From assembly GCA_002297415.1 (NCBI GenBank), contig DBKZ01000025.1, positions 220 through 11,355 on the forward strand: a DNA stretch of 11,136 bases, written 5' to 3'. Numbering within the stretch: the stretch's first letter is position 1; the number at the start of each line of letters is the position of its first letter. Source of the stretch: Ruminococcaceae bacterium UBA737. GTDB lineage: Bacteria; Bacillota; Clostridia; Oscillospirales; Acutalibacteraceae. Under the pieces are notes generated by a model, which made no database searches, was not told where the DNA came from, and saw only the letters and a list, made by a program, of their open reading frames with translations. Shown here piece by piece: positions 1 through 7,996 of this stretch. A program made the translations under genes and the position numbers.

Positions 1-25
1 GCTCTACCAACTGAGCTACACCAGC
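1..25 (-). tRNA. tRNA 5' end, probably tRNA-Thr (partial, runs off the window)
   Basis: Read on the minus strand, the first bases give a 7-base acceptor strand GCTGGTG, then TA, then a D-arm with the stem GCTC/GAGC and loop AGTTGGTA. This is the standard 5' part of a bacterial class I tRNA. The anticodon, T-arm and 3' end lie outside the window, so identity cannot be read directly. The GCTGGTG acceptor joined to this D-arm is typical of clostridial tRNA-Thr, which is why Thr is suggested. A strong promoter lies directly upstream at 45-73. Confidence 0.85.
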
Positions 26-44
26 AAATTTTCAGCGCCCAATA

Positions 45-73
45 AATATACCATATTCAGAGGACAAAGTCAA
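45..73 (-). promoter_or_regulatory. Sigma-A promoter of the minus-strand tRNA
   Basis: On the minus strand there is a -35 box TTGACT (68-73), a 17-base spacer and a -10 box TATATT (45-50), preceded by TGG as an extended -10 element. The predicted start is near position 38, about a dozen bases before the tRNA 5' end, which is normal for a stable-RNA promoter. Confidence 0.8.
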
Positions 74-103
74 GAAAAAAATTGAATTTTTATATCTTTT
101 TTT

Positions 104-143
104 AAAAAACACGGAAAGCCGCCAAAAACTCTCCGTGTTTTTT
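104..143 (-). terminator. Intrinsic terminator after the SbcC-like gene
   Basis: A perfect 12-base inverted repeat (104-115 with 132-143) encloses a 16-base loop. On the minus strand the 3' arm ends in six T residues, and it lies 3 bases past the stop codon of the SbcC-like gene, so it should end that operon. The other arm also ends in six T on the plus strand, so it could work in both directions. It separates the nuclease operon from the tRNA promoter. Confidence 0.85.
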
Positions 144-146
144 AAA

Positions 147-2465
147 TCATAATAAGTGCTTAACTGCAATATTCTCTTTTTCCGCCGCGGCGCAAATACT
201 GCTGTGGCAGGTGAAAAACAGCACCTGAGAGCTTTCAGAATAGTCTTTAAGTGCTCTTAAAGCGTTCTTTGCGCGCGTATCGTCATATTGGGACAATGCG
301 TCATCAAGGAATACCGGCATAGGGCCGTCTGAGCTTACAAGCTGTGCTAAAGCAAGCCTCATGCTGAGATAAATCTGGTCGCAGGTTCCGCGGCTGAAAT
401 AATCAGTCTCTTTCATTCCGAATACCTCGCCCTCGGCGGTCGGCTCAAGGGTTTTTGCAATATTGACGGTTTTATATTTCCCGTCCGTTAAAAGCGAAAG
501 AATTTCGGCGGTTTTCTTTTCAAGACCGCTTCCGTAGCTCTGCCTTAAATCCGCCGAGCATTCAAGAAGAATGCTTGAGGCGAGAGCCGACGCATTATAA
601 AAATCATAGGCACTTTTGATTTTCTGCTTTAAGCGATCTGTTTCCTTTCTTATATTTTCGGGCTCTCTGATATCCTTGAATTCCGATTCGATTTCGCTTT
701 TAAGCGCGCTGTAATCGGCATTTAAATCAATAAGACTTTTTTGCTGCCTCCTTTGTCTGGCTCTTATAGTCTCGGTATCCTCGGCGCTTTCGCTGATATT
801 TAATTTTAAAAGCTTATTTTTTGCAGCTTCTGCGGAAATATTTCCTATTTCCTCGCAAAAAAGAGCCGTCTTAGCCGAAAGCTCGGAAATCTGCTCTAAA
901 GCTTTTTTAAGATATTCAAGAGCGCTTGAATTCTCATCAAAGGGAATATTATCCTCAAAGCTTAAAAGCTCTTTTTTGTCAAGGGATAGCTTATTTTTTT
1001 CTGCTTCGAAATTTTCTAAAGCTGAGCTGTAAGCTTTTTCTTTCATCGCTTTAAGGGCGGCTTTATCGGAATTGTTCTGAGAAAGCGCAAAGATTTCTTC
1101 GTTTATTCTGGATATGTTCTCCGATAAATCCGTTCTTTTAATTCTTAAATCTGCAAGCCTTTGCGAATTAAGCTTAAAGCCTTCTTCAATTTCTTTTCTT
1201 TTAGAGCCTGTCTTATGATTGAGTATTGCAAAGACCGTAAAAGAAATCGCGCTTAAACCGTATAAAACCGCACCGTACAGCGGTTTGGAAATCACGAATG
1301 ACATACTTGCTGTTATAAAAAATAATATCGATAGTACCATAAAAACGATACCGTTTTTGTTATTTTTTACAGCTTGATTTCCGCTTGATTCGGAAAGCTT
1401 TTTGTTAAGCTCTCTGTATTCCTCGTCAATTTCGTTTCTATGCTCGGTAAGTTTTAAATGTTCTTTTTTTAATCTTGATAAATTTTCATTTAAATCACCG
1501 GTTTCGGGAACTGCGGATAATTCCGCCTCGGCTTTTTCAAGGTCGCTTTTTGCGCGCTCAAATAATTTTTGCTGCATATCAAGTCTGTTTTGAAGACCGT
1601 TTAATTTTGTTAAAACCGAAGAGTCAAGCGGGGCGCCGTCTTTTAGAGCGGTTTTCTTTTTTAGTGTCACAAGCTCTGTTTCGGCATTTAAAAATCTGCG
1701 GATTTTTTCAGCCTCTTCAATTTCTTTTGCGTTATCAAGCAAAGCGTTTGTAATTTCAAGCTCGGAATTTAAATTTTTGATTTTTAAGCTTAAATCTGAA
1801 AGCTGATTTTCTTTGATTTCGCGCTCGTTTATTCTTTGAACGCTTCGGTCATATTCCCGTGTCAACTCTGACAGCCTTGCCTCGTTTTCCCTTATGCTTC
1901 CGCCCTTATTGTTTTTAGAAATCAGCTTATAAGAGGCTTTAGAAATGTTTTCTAAAACGGTTTTGCAGGAATTCTCCTCGTCTCCCGTGTTTAAAAGATT
2001 TGAAAGCTTGGTTCCGATTTCGTCCTCAGCAGAAGCGTCATGTAAAAAAACGCTGGAATTTGTAAAGAGACTTCTTTCAAAGGCTTGCTCGCTGAGACCG
2101 AAAAATCTTCTTCCTATATCCTTGTCCGAGCCTAAATTTTCGCCGGTGTCGCGGTTTATAAGCGTTATCTTGTCAGAGCTTTCGGTTTTTCCGAAAATTC
2201 TTTCAAGCTGATATCTTCTGCCCTCATGCTCAAAGTCTATTCTTCCGGCAGGCTTGTCTCCGCTCCACGGAATATATTTTTTTCTTGCGGAAAGCTGTTT
2301 TTGCTGACGGGAAGAAGATCCGTAAAACATCATTTTTATAAATGACATTACGGTGGTTTTTCCGTTTTCGTTTTCACCGAAAATGACATTCATTCCGTCG
2401 CTTAATTCAAGCGTGAAATCCTTAAACTTGCCGAAAGCGCTTATGTAAATTTTAGTTATCTTCAT
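147..2465 (-). CDS. SbcC/Rad50/YhaN-like ABC-type ATPase with central transmembrane hairpin
   Basis: A 772-residue SMC/Rad50-type ATPase, predicted to power the nuclease encoded just upstream. Walker A is GENENGKTT at residues 30-38. The ABC signature is FSRG (690-693), Walker B is VFLDDA (718-723) with the D-loop just after it, and the switch His is H754 in FFTCH. Between the two ATPase halves are long Glu/Lys/Leu-rich coiled coils. At the exact middle are two hydrophobic stretches (about 373-392 and 396-415) joined by only S-K-P, and there is no CxxC zinc hook. The length is below that of classical SbcC (about 1,000 residues) and the layout recalls Bacillus YhaN. The start at 2465 is chosen because MKITKIYISAFGKF is the family's usual N-terminus and GAGGTGGG precedes it at proper spacing; an in-frame ATG 10 codons earlier would lack this. 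It overlaps the end of the nuclease gene by 14 bases, suggesting translational coupling. Confidence 0.88.
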   Translation of the reverse strand: MKITKIYISAFGKFKDFTLELSDGMNVIFGENENGKTTVMSFIKMMFYGSSSRQQKQLSARKKYIPWSGDKPAGRIDFEHEGRRYQLERIFGKTESSDKITLINRDTGENLGSDKDIGRRFFGLSEQAFERSLFTNSSVFLHDASAEDEIGTKLSNLLNTGDEENSCKTVLENISKASYKLISKNNKGGSIRENEARLSELTREYDRSVQRINEREIKENQLSDLSLKIKNLNSELEITNALLDNAKEIEEAEKIRRFLNAETELVTLKKKTALKDGAPLDSSVLTKLNGLQNRLDMQQKLFERAKSDLEKAEAELSAVPETGDLNENLSRLKKEHLKLTEHRNEIDEEYRELNKKLSESSGNQAVKNNKNGIVFMVLSILFFITASMSFVISKPLYGAVLYGLSAISFTVFAILNHKTGSKRKEIEEGFKLNSQRLADLRIKRTDLSENISRINEEIFALSQNNSDKAALKAMKEKAYSSALENFEAEKNKLSLDKKELLSFEDNIPFDENSSALEYLKKALEQISELSAKTALFCEEIGNISAEAAKNKLLKLNISESAEDTETIRARQRRQQKSLIDLNADYSALKSEIESEFKDIREPENIRKETDRLKQKIKSAYDFYNASALASSILLECSADLRQSYGSGLEKKTAEILSLLTDGKYKTVNIAKTLEPTAEGEVFGMKETDYFSRGTCDQIYLSMRLALAQLVSSDGPMPVFLDDALSQYDDTRAKNALRALKDYSESSQVLFFTCHSSICAAAEKENIAVKHLL

Positions 2466-3585
2466 CAAAGCCCACCTCGCCGTCAAATGCCGCAAGACCG
2501 ATATTTAAAGCCGCCTGTAAGTTTTCCTTTTCGCAGTCTTCGGAATCTTCTATTTTTTCAAGCATTTTTTTAACAAAAAGACCCTTTAAGGTGTTCTCAA
2601 CGCTAAGCGCCTTTAAATCGAGCGATACAAAAGAGCTGTCGGTAACCTTGCAAAAATATAATTTCTCGTTAAGTCTTACGGAAATTTCTTCGCTTTTAAG
2701 CTTCTTGCCCTCTTCATAAGAGCCAGTAAGGATTATTTTATAAAGATTTTCGCTGAAATTGTCGTATTTTTCCGCTAAATCCGCAAGTATTTTTTCGCAG
2801 ACCTCTTTTTCGTCTCTTAAATCTGTAATATCTGTCTCTTCGGTTAAATAGAGTCTCTTAGAGGTCCTGACAAATTCAAGCTCGCAGAAGCCTTTCCCGA
2901 TTTCGCCTATATAAACGCCCTTTTCTCCGATTTCGTCAAATCCGTGGCCTTCCATACAGCCGCTGTAGGCGAAATAAGTACCGTTTATATTGTTTATCCC
3001 GCTTCTTTTATGGATATGCCCGAGAGCGATATAATCCATTTTTGAGTTTCCGATAAATTCTCTTTTTATGCAGTTGTAATTGCCGGACATTTCGCCGTCA
3101 AGCTCTCCGTGTAAGCAAAGGATATTTATATAATTCTCGTCTGCGGCAAGCGAAAATCTGTCCTCGCCTAAGCAAAAAACCTCAGAAAAGGACTTCCCGT
3201 AAATCTTCACATTTAAGTCGTCAAAGGTTAAAACATAATCATTTGTCGGAAAAATATAAAGATTTTCAGGCAGCTCAGAGATTAAAGAAAACGGAGAAAG
3301 GCAGTTTAACGGGTCGTGATTTCCTGCGGCATAAATAAAACGAATGTCTTTAGCTTCGTTTATGCAATCCAAAATCCCGTTTATAAACTCTTTTTCGATA
3401 TTGTTTGAATCAAGCAGGTCGCCTCCTATCAAAAAAAGCTGAACGCCTCTTTTCTTTGCCTCGTCGACAGACCTTTCAAAGGTCAAAAGCGTTTCAAATC
3501 GTCTCTTTTTGCTTTTGGCTCCGAGAAAGCTTTCCTCGGCTCCGATATGCAGGTCCGCAGAGTGTAAAATTTTAACGGTTTTCAT
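2452..3585 (-). CDS. SbcD/YhaO-like metallophosphoesterase (DNA repair exonuclease subunit)
   Basis: A 377-residue calcineurin-like phosphoesterase of the Mre11/SbcD family, predicted to be the two-metal nuclease partner of the ATPase that follows. The metal-binding motifs are in the expected order: DLH (D11, H13), GGD (D56), GNHD (N89, H90), H159 in CLHG, and GHIH (H190, H192). The C-terminal third (about 240-377) has no motif I recognise; in this family it is the capping and ATPase-binding part. The length matches YhaO/SbcD proteins. It is the first gene of the minus-strand operon, with an AGGA site about 9 bases before its ATG and a promoter at 3617-3645. The YhaO/YhaN pairing fits the context better than the classical SbcCD pair, but sequence searches would be needed to settle the subfamily. 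Confidence 0.9.
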   Translation of the reverse strand: MKTVKILHSADLHIGAEESFLGAKSKKRRFETLLTFERSVDEAKKRGVQLFLIGGDLLDSNNIEKEFINGILDCINEAKDIRFIYAAGNHDPLNCLSPFSLISELPENLYIFPTNDYVLTFDDLNVKIYGKSFSEVFCLGEDRFSLAADENYINILCLHGELDGEMSGNYNCIKREFIGNSKMDYIALGHIHKRSGINNINGTYFAYSGCMEGHGFDEIGEKGVYIGEIGKGFCELEFVRTSKRLYLTEETDITDLRDEKEVCEKILADLAEKYDNFSENLYKIILTGSYEEGKKLKSEEISVRLNEKLYFCKVTDSSFVSLDLKALSVENTLKGLFVKKMLEKIEDSEDCEKENLQAALNIGLAAFDGEVGFDEDN

Positions 3586-3616
3586 AAAACAGTCCTTTAA
3601 AAAAATTTATAGATTT

Positions 3617-3645
3617 ATTTTAACATTACTTTGCCATTTATTCAA
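3617..3645 (-). promoter_or_regulatory. Promoter of the SbcD/SbcC-like operon
   Basis: On the minus strand there is a -35 box TTGAAT (3640-3645), a 17-base spacer and a -10 box TAAAAT (3617-3622), with TGT in front as an extended -10. The start of transcription would fall about 25 bases before the nuclease ATG. Its -35 box nearly touches the plus-strand promoter, so the two promoters are divergent and close. Confidence 0.65.
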
Positions 3646-3648
3646 GTA

Positions 3649-3683
3649 TTGCTATTGCATATTAAGAAAATATAATATATAAT
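3649..3683 (+). promoter_or_regulatory. Promoter region of the DUF951-prfA operon
   Basis: Two overlapping sigma-A arrangements are visible: TTGCAT (3655-3660), 17 bases, TATAAT (3678-3683); and TTGCTA (3649-3654), 16 bases, TATAAT (3671-3676). A third AT-rich box, TATAAA, follows at 3684-3689. Any of these would start transcription shortly before the GGAGG site (3703-3707) of the first gene. It is the only clear promoter seen for the seven plus-strand genes. Confidence 0.7.
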
Positions 3684-3713
3684 TATAAAATAATAAGTTT
3701 TCGGAGGACGGAA

Positions 3714-3890
3714 ATGGATATAGATGTCGGCACAAAGGTAATTATGAAAAAAAAGCACCCCTGCGGCAGTGAAATTTTCACCGTAACCAGAGTCGGAATG
3801 GATTTTAAACTGCGGTGCGAAGGATGCTCAAGAGAAATTATGATGCCGCGCAAAAAAGCCGAAAAGGGAATTAAAAAAATTTTAGAATAA
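3714..3890 (+). CDS. DUF951 family small zinc-ribbon-like protein
   Basis: A 58-residue protein that begins MDIDVGTKVIMKKKHPCG and contains the DUF951 pattern: KKKHPCGS, then RVGMDFKLRCEGC, then a basic tail with MPRKKAEK. Cys17, Cys35 and Cys38 together with His15 could bind one zinc ion; this is inferred from spacing. The family is widespread in Firmicutes, often near ychF, parB or translation genes, and I know of no established biochemical role. The ATG follows GGAGG with a 6-base spacer. It is the first gene of the operon and ends 13 bases before prfA. Confidence 0.88.
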   Translation: MDIDVGTKVIMKKKHPCGSEIFTVTRVGMDFKLRCEGCSREIMMPRKKAEKGIKKILE

Positions 3891-3903
3891 AGGACTTTGT
3901 TTT

Positions 3904-4983
3904 ATGTTTGAAAAACTGTCTGCGGTCGAAAGCAGATATGAACAGCTTTGCGAAAAAATGTCTCAGCCGGAAATTGTTTCGGATAACGCTGTTTTTACGG
4001 AGATTATGAAAGAGCAGAGCTCGCTCGCTCCGATAGTCGAAAAATACCGAGAGTATAAAGCCGCAAAGCAAAATGAGGCGGAGGCGGAGGAAATTTTAAA
4101 TTCCGGCAGCGCCGATAAGGAATTTAAGGAGCTTGCGGCAGAGGAGCTTGAAGAAGCTAAAAAAGCAATTTCGGAAATTTCAGAGGAGCTTAGAATTCTT
4201 CTTCTGCCTAAGGACCCGAATGATCAAAAGAATGTAATCGTTGAAATCCGAGCGGGAACAGGCGGGGAGGAGGCGGCTCTTTTTGCCGCCGCGCTTTTCA
4301 GAATGTACTCTATGTATGCGGGAAGTAAAAATTACGGGATTGAAATAACAAATGCAAATGAAACCGAGCTTGGGGGCTTTAAGGAAATTTCCTTTATGAT
4401 TGAGGGAAAAGGCGCTTATTCAAAGTTTAAGTATGAAAGCGGAACCCACCGTGTTCAGCGCGTCCCCGATACGGAAACTCAGGGCAGAATTCATACTTCG
4501 GCCGTAACAGTAGCCGTTATGCCCGAGGCGGACGAGGTAGAAATCGATATCAACCCCGCCGACCTTAAAATTGATACCTACCGTTCTTCGGGGGCAGGCG
4601 GCCAGCATATCAATAAAACCTCTTCGGCAATAAGAATAACCCATTTGCCGACGAATACCGTCGTTGAGTGTCAGGACGAGAGAAGTCAGTTCAAAAACAG
4701 GGAAAAGGCAATGAGGGTGCTTAGAGCCCGCCTTTTTGACGCGGCAAAGTCCGAGCATGACGAGGCTATTGCGGCAGACCGCCGCTCGCAGGTCGGCTCG
4801 GGCGACAGAAGCGAAAGAATAAGGACTTATAATTATCCTCAGGGCAGGGTGACAGACCATAGAATAGGGCTTACTCTTTATAAGCTTTTCACCGTGCTTG
4901 ACGGAGATTTGGACGAAATTATCGACGCTCTAACGGCTTTTTACCGCACAAAGGAACTGAATGAACAAAATGAAAGCAACTGA
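3904..4983 (+). CDS. prfA: Peptide chain release factor 1 (RF1)
   Basis: A 359-residue class I release factor that reads UAA and UAG stop codons and triggers peptidyl-tRNA hydrolysis on the ribosome. The GGQ catalytic motif is at 232-234 in SSGAGGQHINKTSSA, and the tripeptide for stop-codon recognition is PDT at 188-190 (the PxT form of RF1, not the SPF of RF2). The length and GGQ position match E. coli RF1 almost exactly. The N-terminal coiled-coil domain spans about 1-100. An AGGA site lies 9 bases before the ATG. The last 23 bases overlap the next gene. In many Firmicutes prmC, whose product methylates the GGQ glutamine, lies beside prfA; it is not found here. Confidence 0.97.
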   Translation: MFEKLSAVESRYEQLCEKMSQPEIVSDNAVFTEIMKEQSSLAPIVEKYREYKAAKQNEAEAEEILNSGSADKEFKELAAEELEEAKKAISEISEELRILLLPKDPNDQKNVIVEIRAGTGGEEAALFAAALFRMYSMYAGSKNYGIEITNANETELGGFKEISFMIEGKGAYSKFKYESGTHRVQRVPDTETQGRIHTSAVTVAVMPEADEVEIDINPADLKIDTYRSSGAGGQHINKTSSAIRITHLPTNTVVECQDERSQFKNREKAMRVLRARLFDAAKSEHDEAIAADRRSQVGSGDRSERIRTYNYPQGRVTDHRIGLTLYKLFTVLDGDLDEIIDALTAFYRTKELNEQNESN

Positions 4984-6007
4984 AAATAAAACTCTTATAC
5001 TTGACCTGTTGACAGGCGATTATGAGGAGAAAATCAAAAAAACCGCCGAAATATTAAAGCAGGGGAAAATTGCGGTTATTCCTACCGAAACGGTTTACGG
5101 ACTTGCCGCAAGCTGTTATGATGAAAACGCCGTAAAAAACATTTTCGCCGCTAAGGGCAGACCGCAGGATAATCCGCTGATAGTCCATATAAGCGATATG
5201 AAAATGCTTGAAAGTATTGCGGAAGAAATTCCCGAGAAAGCCTATGAATGCGCAAAGGAATTCTGGCCCGGGCCTTTTACGATGATTCTTAAAAGATCCG
5301 AAAAAATTCCTAAATCGGTCAGCGCCGGACTTGATACGGTTGCCGTAAGAATGCCCTCTAAAAAAGAGGCGCACGATATAATTGCCGAGGCAGGTATTCC
5401 GCTTGCGGCGCCCTCTGCAAATCTTTCGGGGTCGCCGAGCCCTACAGAGCCTAAATATGTCCTTGCCGATATGGACGGCAGGGCGGATTGCATTGCGCTT
5501 GCCGGCAATTGCGATGTAGGCGTTGAATCGACGGTTATCACGCTTGCAACCGAAAAACCGCGTCTTTTAAGACCGGGAACTGTAACCTTGGAACAGCTTA
5601 AAAAGGTTCTTCCCGATATTGAGGTTGATAAGGCGGTGCTTTCAAAGCTTGAAAAGGGCGCAAAGGTTTCATCGCCCGGGATGAAATATAAGCATTATGC
5701 GCCGAAAACCGAAACCTACCTGATAGAAGGCTCAAATGAAAAGTTCTGCGAGTATATAAACAATTCTGAAAATTGCGCCGCTTTGTGCTTTGAAGAGGAA
5801 AAGAATTTGATAAAAATTCCCTTTATTGCTTACGGAACAGAGACCGACGAAGCAACGCTTGCAAAAAATGTCTTTTCCGCCCTTCGTGACGCGGACGGAT
5901 TAAATGTTCAAAAGCTGTTTGTCCATGCGCCGTCAAAAAGTGGAGTCGGTCTTGCGGTATATAACCGCCTTATAAGAGCGGCGGCATTCAGGGTGATTAA
6001 GCTATGA
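4961..6007 (+). CDS. L-threonylcarbamoyladenylate synthase, Sua5 type
   Basis: Makes threonylcarbamoyl-AMP from threonine, bicarbonate and ATP, the first step of the t6A modification at position 37 of tRNAs reading ANN codons. The YrdC domain occupies about 22-215: PTETVYGL (41-48), KGRPQDNPL (65-73), PSAN (151-154) and RPGT (204-207). A linker SPGMKYKHYAP (238-248) leads to a C-terminal Sua5 domain (about 250-348), which separates this long 348-residue form from the short TsaC form. The start at 4961 is preferred because AAGGA (4951-4955) precedes it by 5 bases; the ATG at 4970 is too far from it. It begins inside prfA (23-base overlap) and ends in an ATGA overlap with coaE, so its translation is probably coupled on both sides. 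Confidence 0.95.
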   Translation: MNKMKATENKTLILDLLTGDYEEKIKKTAEILKQGKIAVIPTETVYGLAASCYDENAVKNIFAAKGRPQDNPLIVHISDMKMLESIAEEIPEKAYECAKEFWPGPFTMILKRSEKIPKSVSAGLDTVAVRMPSKKEAHDIIAEAGIPLAAPSANLSGSPSPTEPKYVLADMDGRADCIALAGNCDVGVESTVITLATEKPRLLRPGTVTLEQLKKVLPDIEVDKAVLSKLEKGAKVSSPGMKYKHYAPKTETYLIEGSNEKFCEYINNSENCAALCFEEEKNLIKIPFIAYGTETDEATLAKNVFSALRDADGLNVQKLFVHAPSKSGVGLAVYNRLIRAAAFRVIKL

Positions 6008-6588
6008 GTTTAACTGTGGGTCTTACGGGTCCGAGCGGAGCCGGAAAAAGCAGTATTAAAGCCGTTGCCGAAAATTTAGGCTTTAAGGTTATTGACTGCG
6101 ATATTTGCGCAAGAGAAGCCGTAGAAAAAGGTACCGACGGTTTAAGTGCGCTTGTAAAAGCCTTCGGTGAAGAAATACTTAATTCAAATTCGGAGCTTGA
6201 CAGAGCAAAGCTTGCGGAAATCGCTTTTTCGGCAAAAGAAAATACAAAGCTTTTAAATAAAACTCTTCTGCCTTACATAGCCTTAATAATAAGAGAAAAA
6301 ATGACGGGCGATTATGTCCTGCTTGACGCGCCGACGCTTTTTGAAAGCGGACTTGACAAGGAATGCGATAAAACCCTTGCGGTGCTTTCCGATAAGGAAA
6401 TAAGGCTTAAAAGAATAATGCAAAGGGACGGTATTTCAAAAGAAGCGGCGATTTTAAGATTAAACGCAGGAAAAGCGGATGATTTTTATATAAAAAATGC
6501 AGATAATATAATTTATAACGATGCTCGGATAGAAACCTTTTTATCCGAGGCGGAAGAAATTTTAAAATCATATATGAAAGGGAAATAG
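6004..6588 (+). CDS. coaE: Dephospho-CoA kinase
   Basis: A 194-residue P-loop kinase that phosphorylates the 3'-OH of the dephospho-CoA ribose, the last step of coenzyme A synthesis in the cytoplasm. The P-loop is GPSGAGKS (9-16). Next comes VIDCDICAREA (D31, D33), matching the family's VIDAD-x-xAR segment, and LLDAPTLFESGLD (107-118) corresponds to the usual D-x-PLLFE motif. The C-terminal RLNAGKADDFYIKNADNIIYN is the substrate-binding and lid end. Several residues differ from the common pattern: the HP of the 'LxxxxHPxI' segment reads LP (89-90), and the Gln of 'RxxxQ' is Gly156. The ATG overlaps the Sua5 stop as ATGA, with AGGGTG upstream. Three bases separate it from the next gene. Confidence 0.9.
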   Translation: MSLTVGLTGPSGAGKSSIKAVAENLGFKVIDCDICAREAVEKGTDGLSALVKAFGEEILNSNSELDRAKLAEIAFSAKENTKLLNKTLLPYIALIIREKMTGDYVLLDAPTLFESGLDKECDKTLAVLSDKEIRLKRIMQRDGISKEAAILRLNAGKADDFYIKNADNIIYNDARIETFLSEAEEILKSYMKGK

Positions 6589-6591
6589 ATT

Positions 6592-7980
6592 ATGTCTGAT
6601 TACAAGGAACTTAAAGAAAAGCTTTTTTTAAAGCACGATAACGGACTTCTGTCCGCAACAGAAGAGGAAAACAAAAGAATTTTTGAATACTGCGAGGGCT
6701 ATAAAAGCTTTTTAAACTCCGCAAAAACAGAAAGAGAGGCTGTTAAAGCGGCGGTAGCGCTGGCGGAGGAAAAGGGCTTCAAGCCGTTTTCGAGAGACAA
6801 TAAATACAGTGCGGGCGATAAGGTGTATTTTAATAACAGAGGGAAAACCGTCGCCTTTGCCGTTATCGGAAAGCAGGACTGCGAAAGCGGATTTAATATA
6901 ACCGCCGCGCATATTGATTCGCCGAGACTTGATTTAAAGCCCAATCCCGTTTATGAGGAGATAGAGCTTGCTCTTTTTAAAACCCATTATTACGGCGGAA
7001 TAAAGAAGTATCAGTGGCCCACAGTTCCGCTCGCTCTTCACGGTGTTTTTGCAAAAAAGGACGGCACTGTAACCGAGGTTAAAATAGGCGAGGACGAAAA
7101 TGACCCGAAATTTGTTGTAAACGATCTTCTTCCGCACCTTGCAAGCGAGCAGTGCAAGCGCTCTTTGTCGGACGGAATAAGAGGCGAGGAGCTTAATGTT
7201 CTTATCGGCAGTATGCCGTTTAAGGATGATGAGGGAAGCGAGCTTGTTAAGCTTAATATCCTTAAAATCTTAAATGAGAAATACGGTGTTACCGAAGAAG
7301 ACTTCCTTTCAGCCGAGCTTGAAATGGTTCCGGCTTTTAAATCCTGCGACATCGGCTTTGACCGCTCTATGATAGGCTCCTACGGTCAGGATGACAGGGT
7401 CTGCGCATATCCTGCTTTAACGGCTGTTTTAGAGGTTGAAAGCCCCGAAAGAACAGCACTTGCCATTTTAACCGATAAGGAAGAGATAGGCTCTGAGGGT
7501 AATACGGGACTTAACTCCGATTTCCTGCGCTATGTAATAGGCGATATCTGCCATTGCTTCGGTAAGGACGCTACGGTAGCTCTCAGAAATTCAAAGTGCC
7601 TTTCCGCCGATGTAAATGCCGCGACCGACCCGACATTTCAGGATGTTATGGAAAAGCGCAACGCTTCTTTCCTGAATTACGGAGTGGTTGTAACTAAGTA
7701 TACAGGCGCCAGAGGCAAGAGCGATACTAACGACGCTTCGGCGGAATATGTTGCCGAAATTCGCTCCATGCTTGATAATGCAAAAATCAAATGGCAGATA
7801 GGCGAGCTCGGAAAGGTCGATATCGGCGGCGGCGGAACTGTTGCTAAATATATCGCGGATATGGGCGTTGATGTTGTTGACTTGGGCGTTCCCGTCCTTT
7901 CAATGCACGCTCCGTTTGAAACAACCGCCAAATTCGATGTGTTTATGTGCTATAAAGCAATGTATGAATTTATGAAGTAA
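6592..7980 (+). CDS. M18 family zinc aminopeptidase (ApeA type)
   Basis: A 462-residue metallo-aminopeptidase of clan MH, predicted to be a large cytoplasmic oligomer that removes N-terminal residues from peptides. The expected metal and catalytic residues are present: H107 and D109 in AAHIDSPR, the bridging Asp in GQDDR (267-268), the EE pair E297-E298 in TDKEEIGSEGNTG, D340 in LSADVNAA, and H439 in LSMHAPFE. The length is normal for the family and no truncation is seen. The sequence after D340 (NAATDPTFQDVMEKRNA) is the variant typical of clostridial members in place of the 'HAVHPN' found in eukaryotic and other bacterial M18 enzymes; this is from memory. AAGGGA (6578-6583) sits 8 bases before the ATG. 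It is unrelated in pathway to its neighbours and may simply share the operon's promoter. Confidence 0.94.
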   Translation: MSDYKELKEKLFLKHDNGLLSATEEENKRIFEYCEGYKSFLNSAKTEREAVKAAVALAEEKGFKPFSRDNKYSAGDKVYFNNRGKTVAFAVIGKQDCESGFNITAAHIDSPRLDLKPNPVYEEIELALFKTHYYGGIKKYQWPTVPLALHGVFAKKDGTVTEVKIGEDENDPKFVVNDLLPHLASEQCKRSLSDGIRGEELNVLIGSMPFKDDEGSELVKLNILKILNEKYGVTEEDFLSAELEMVPAFKSCDIGFDRSMIGSYGQDDRVCAYPALTAVLEVESPERTALAILTDKEEIGSEGNTGLNSDFLRYVIGDICHCFGKDATVALRNSKCLSADVNAATDPTFQDVMEKRNASFLNYGVVVTKYTGARGKSDTNDASAEYVAEIRSMLDNAKIKWQIGELGKVDIGGGGTVAKYIADMGVDVVDLGVPVLSMHAPFETTAKFDVFMCYKAMYEFMK

Positions 7981-7996
7981 TCAAAAGGTGTTTTAA

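Noticed and set aside
2466..2495. Start of the SbcC-like protein 10 codons earlier, at 2495
   Set aside because: The extra residues lie inside the nuclease gene, do not resemble the family N-terminus, and the ribosome binding site fits the ATG at 2465.
4420..4860. Minus-strand ORF of 146 codons inside prfA
   Set aside because: It is an antisense shadow of a strongly conserved gene, with no family resemblance and no ribosome binding site of note.
7038..7352. Minus-strand ORF inside the M18 aminopeptidase gene
   Set aside because: A Ser/Pro/Leu-rich shadow frame caused by the codon bias of the real gene on the other strand.
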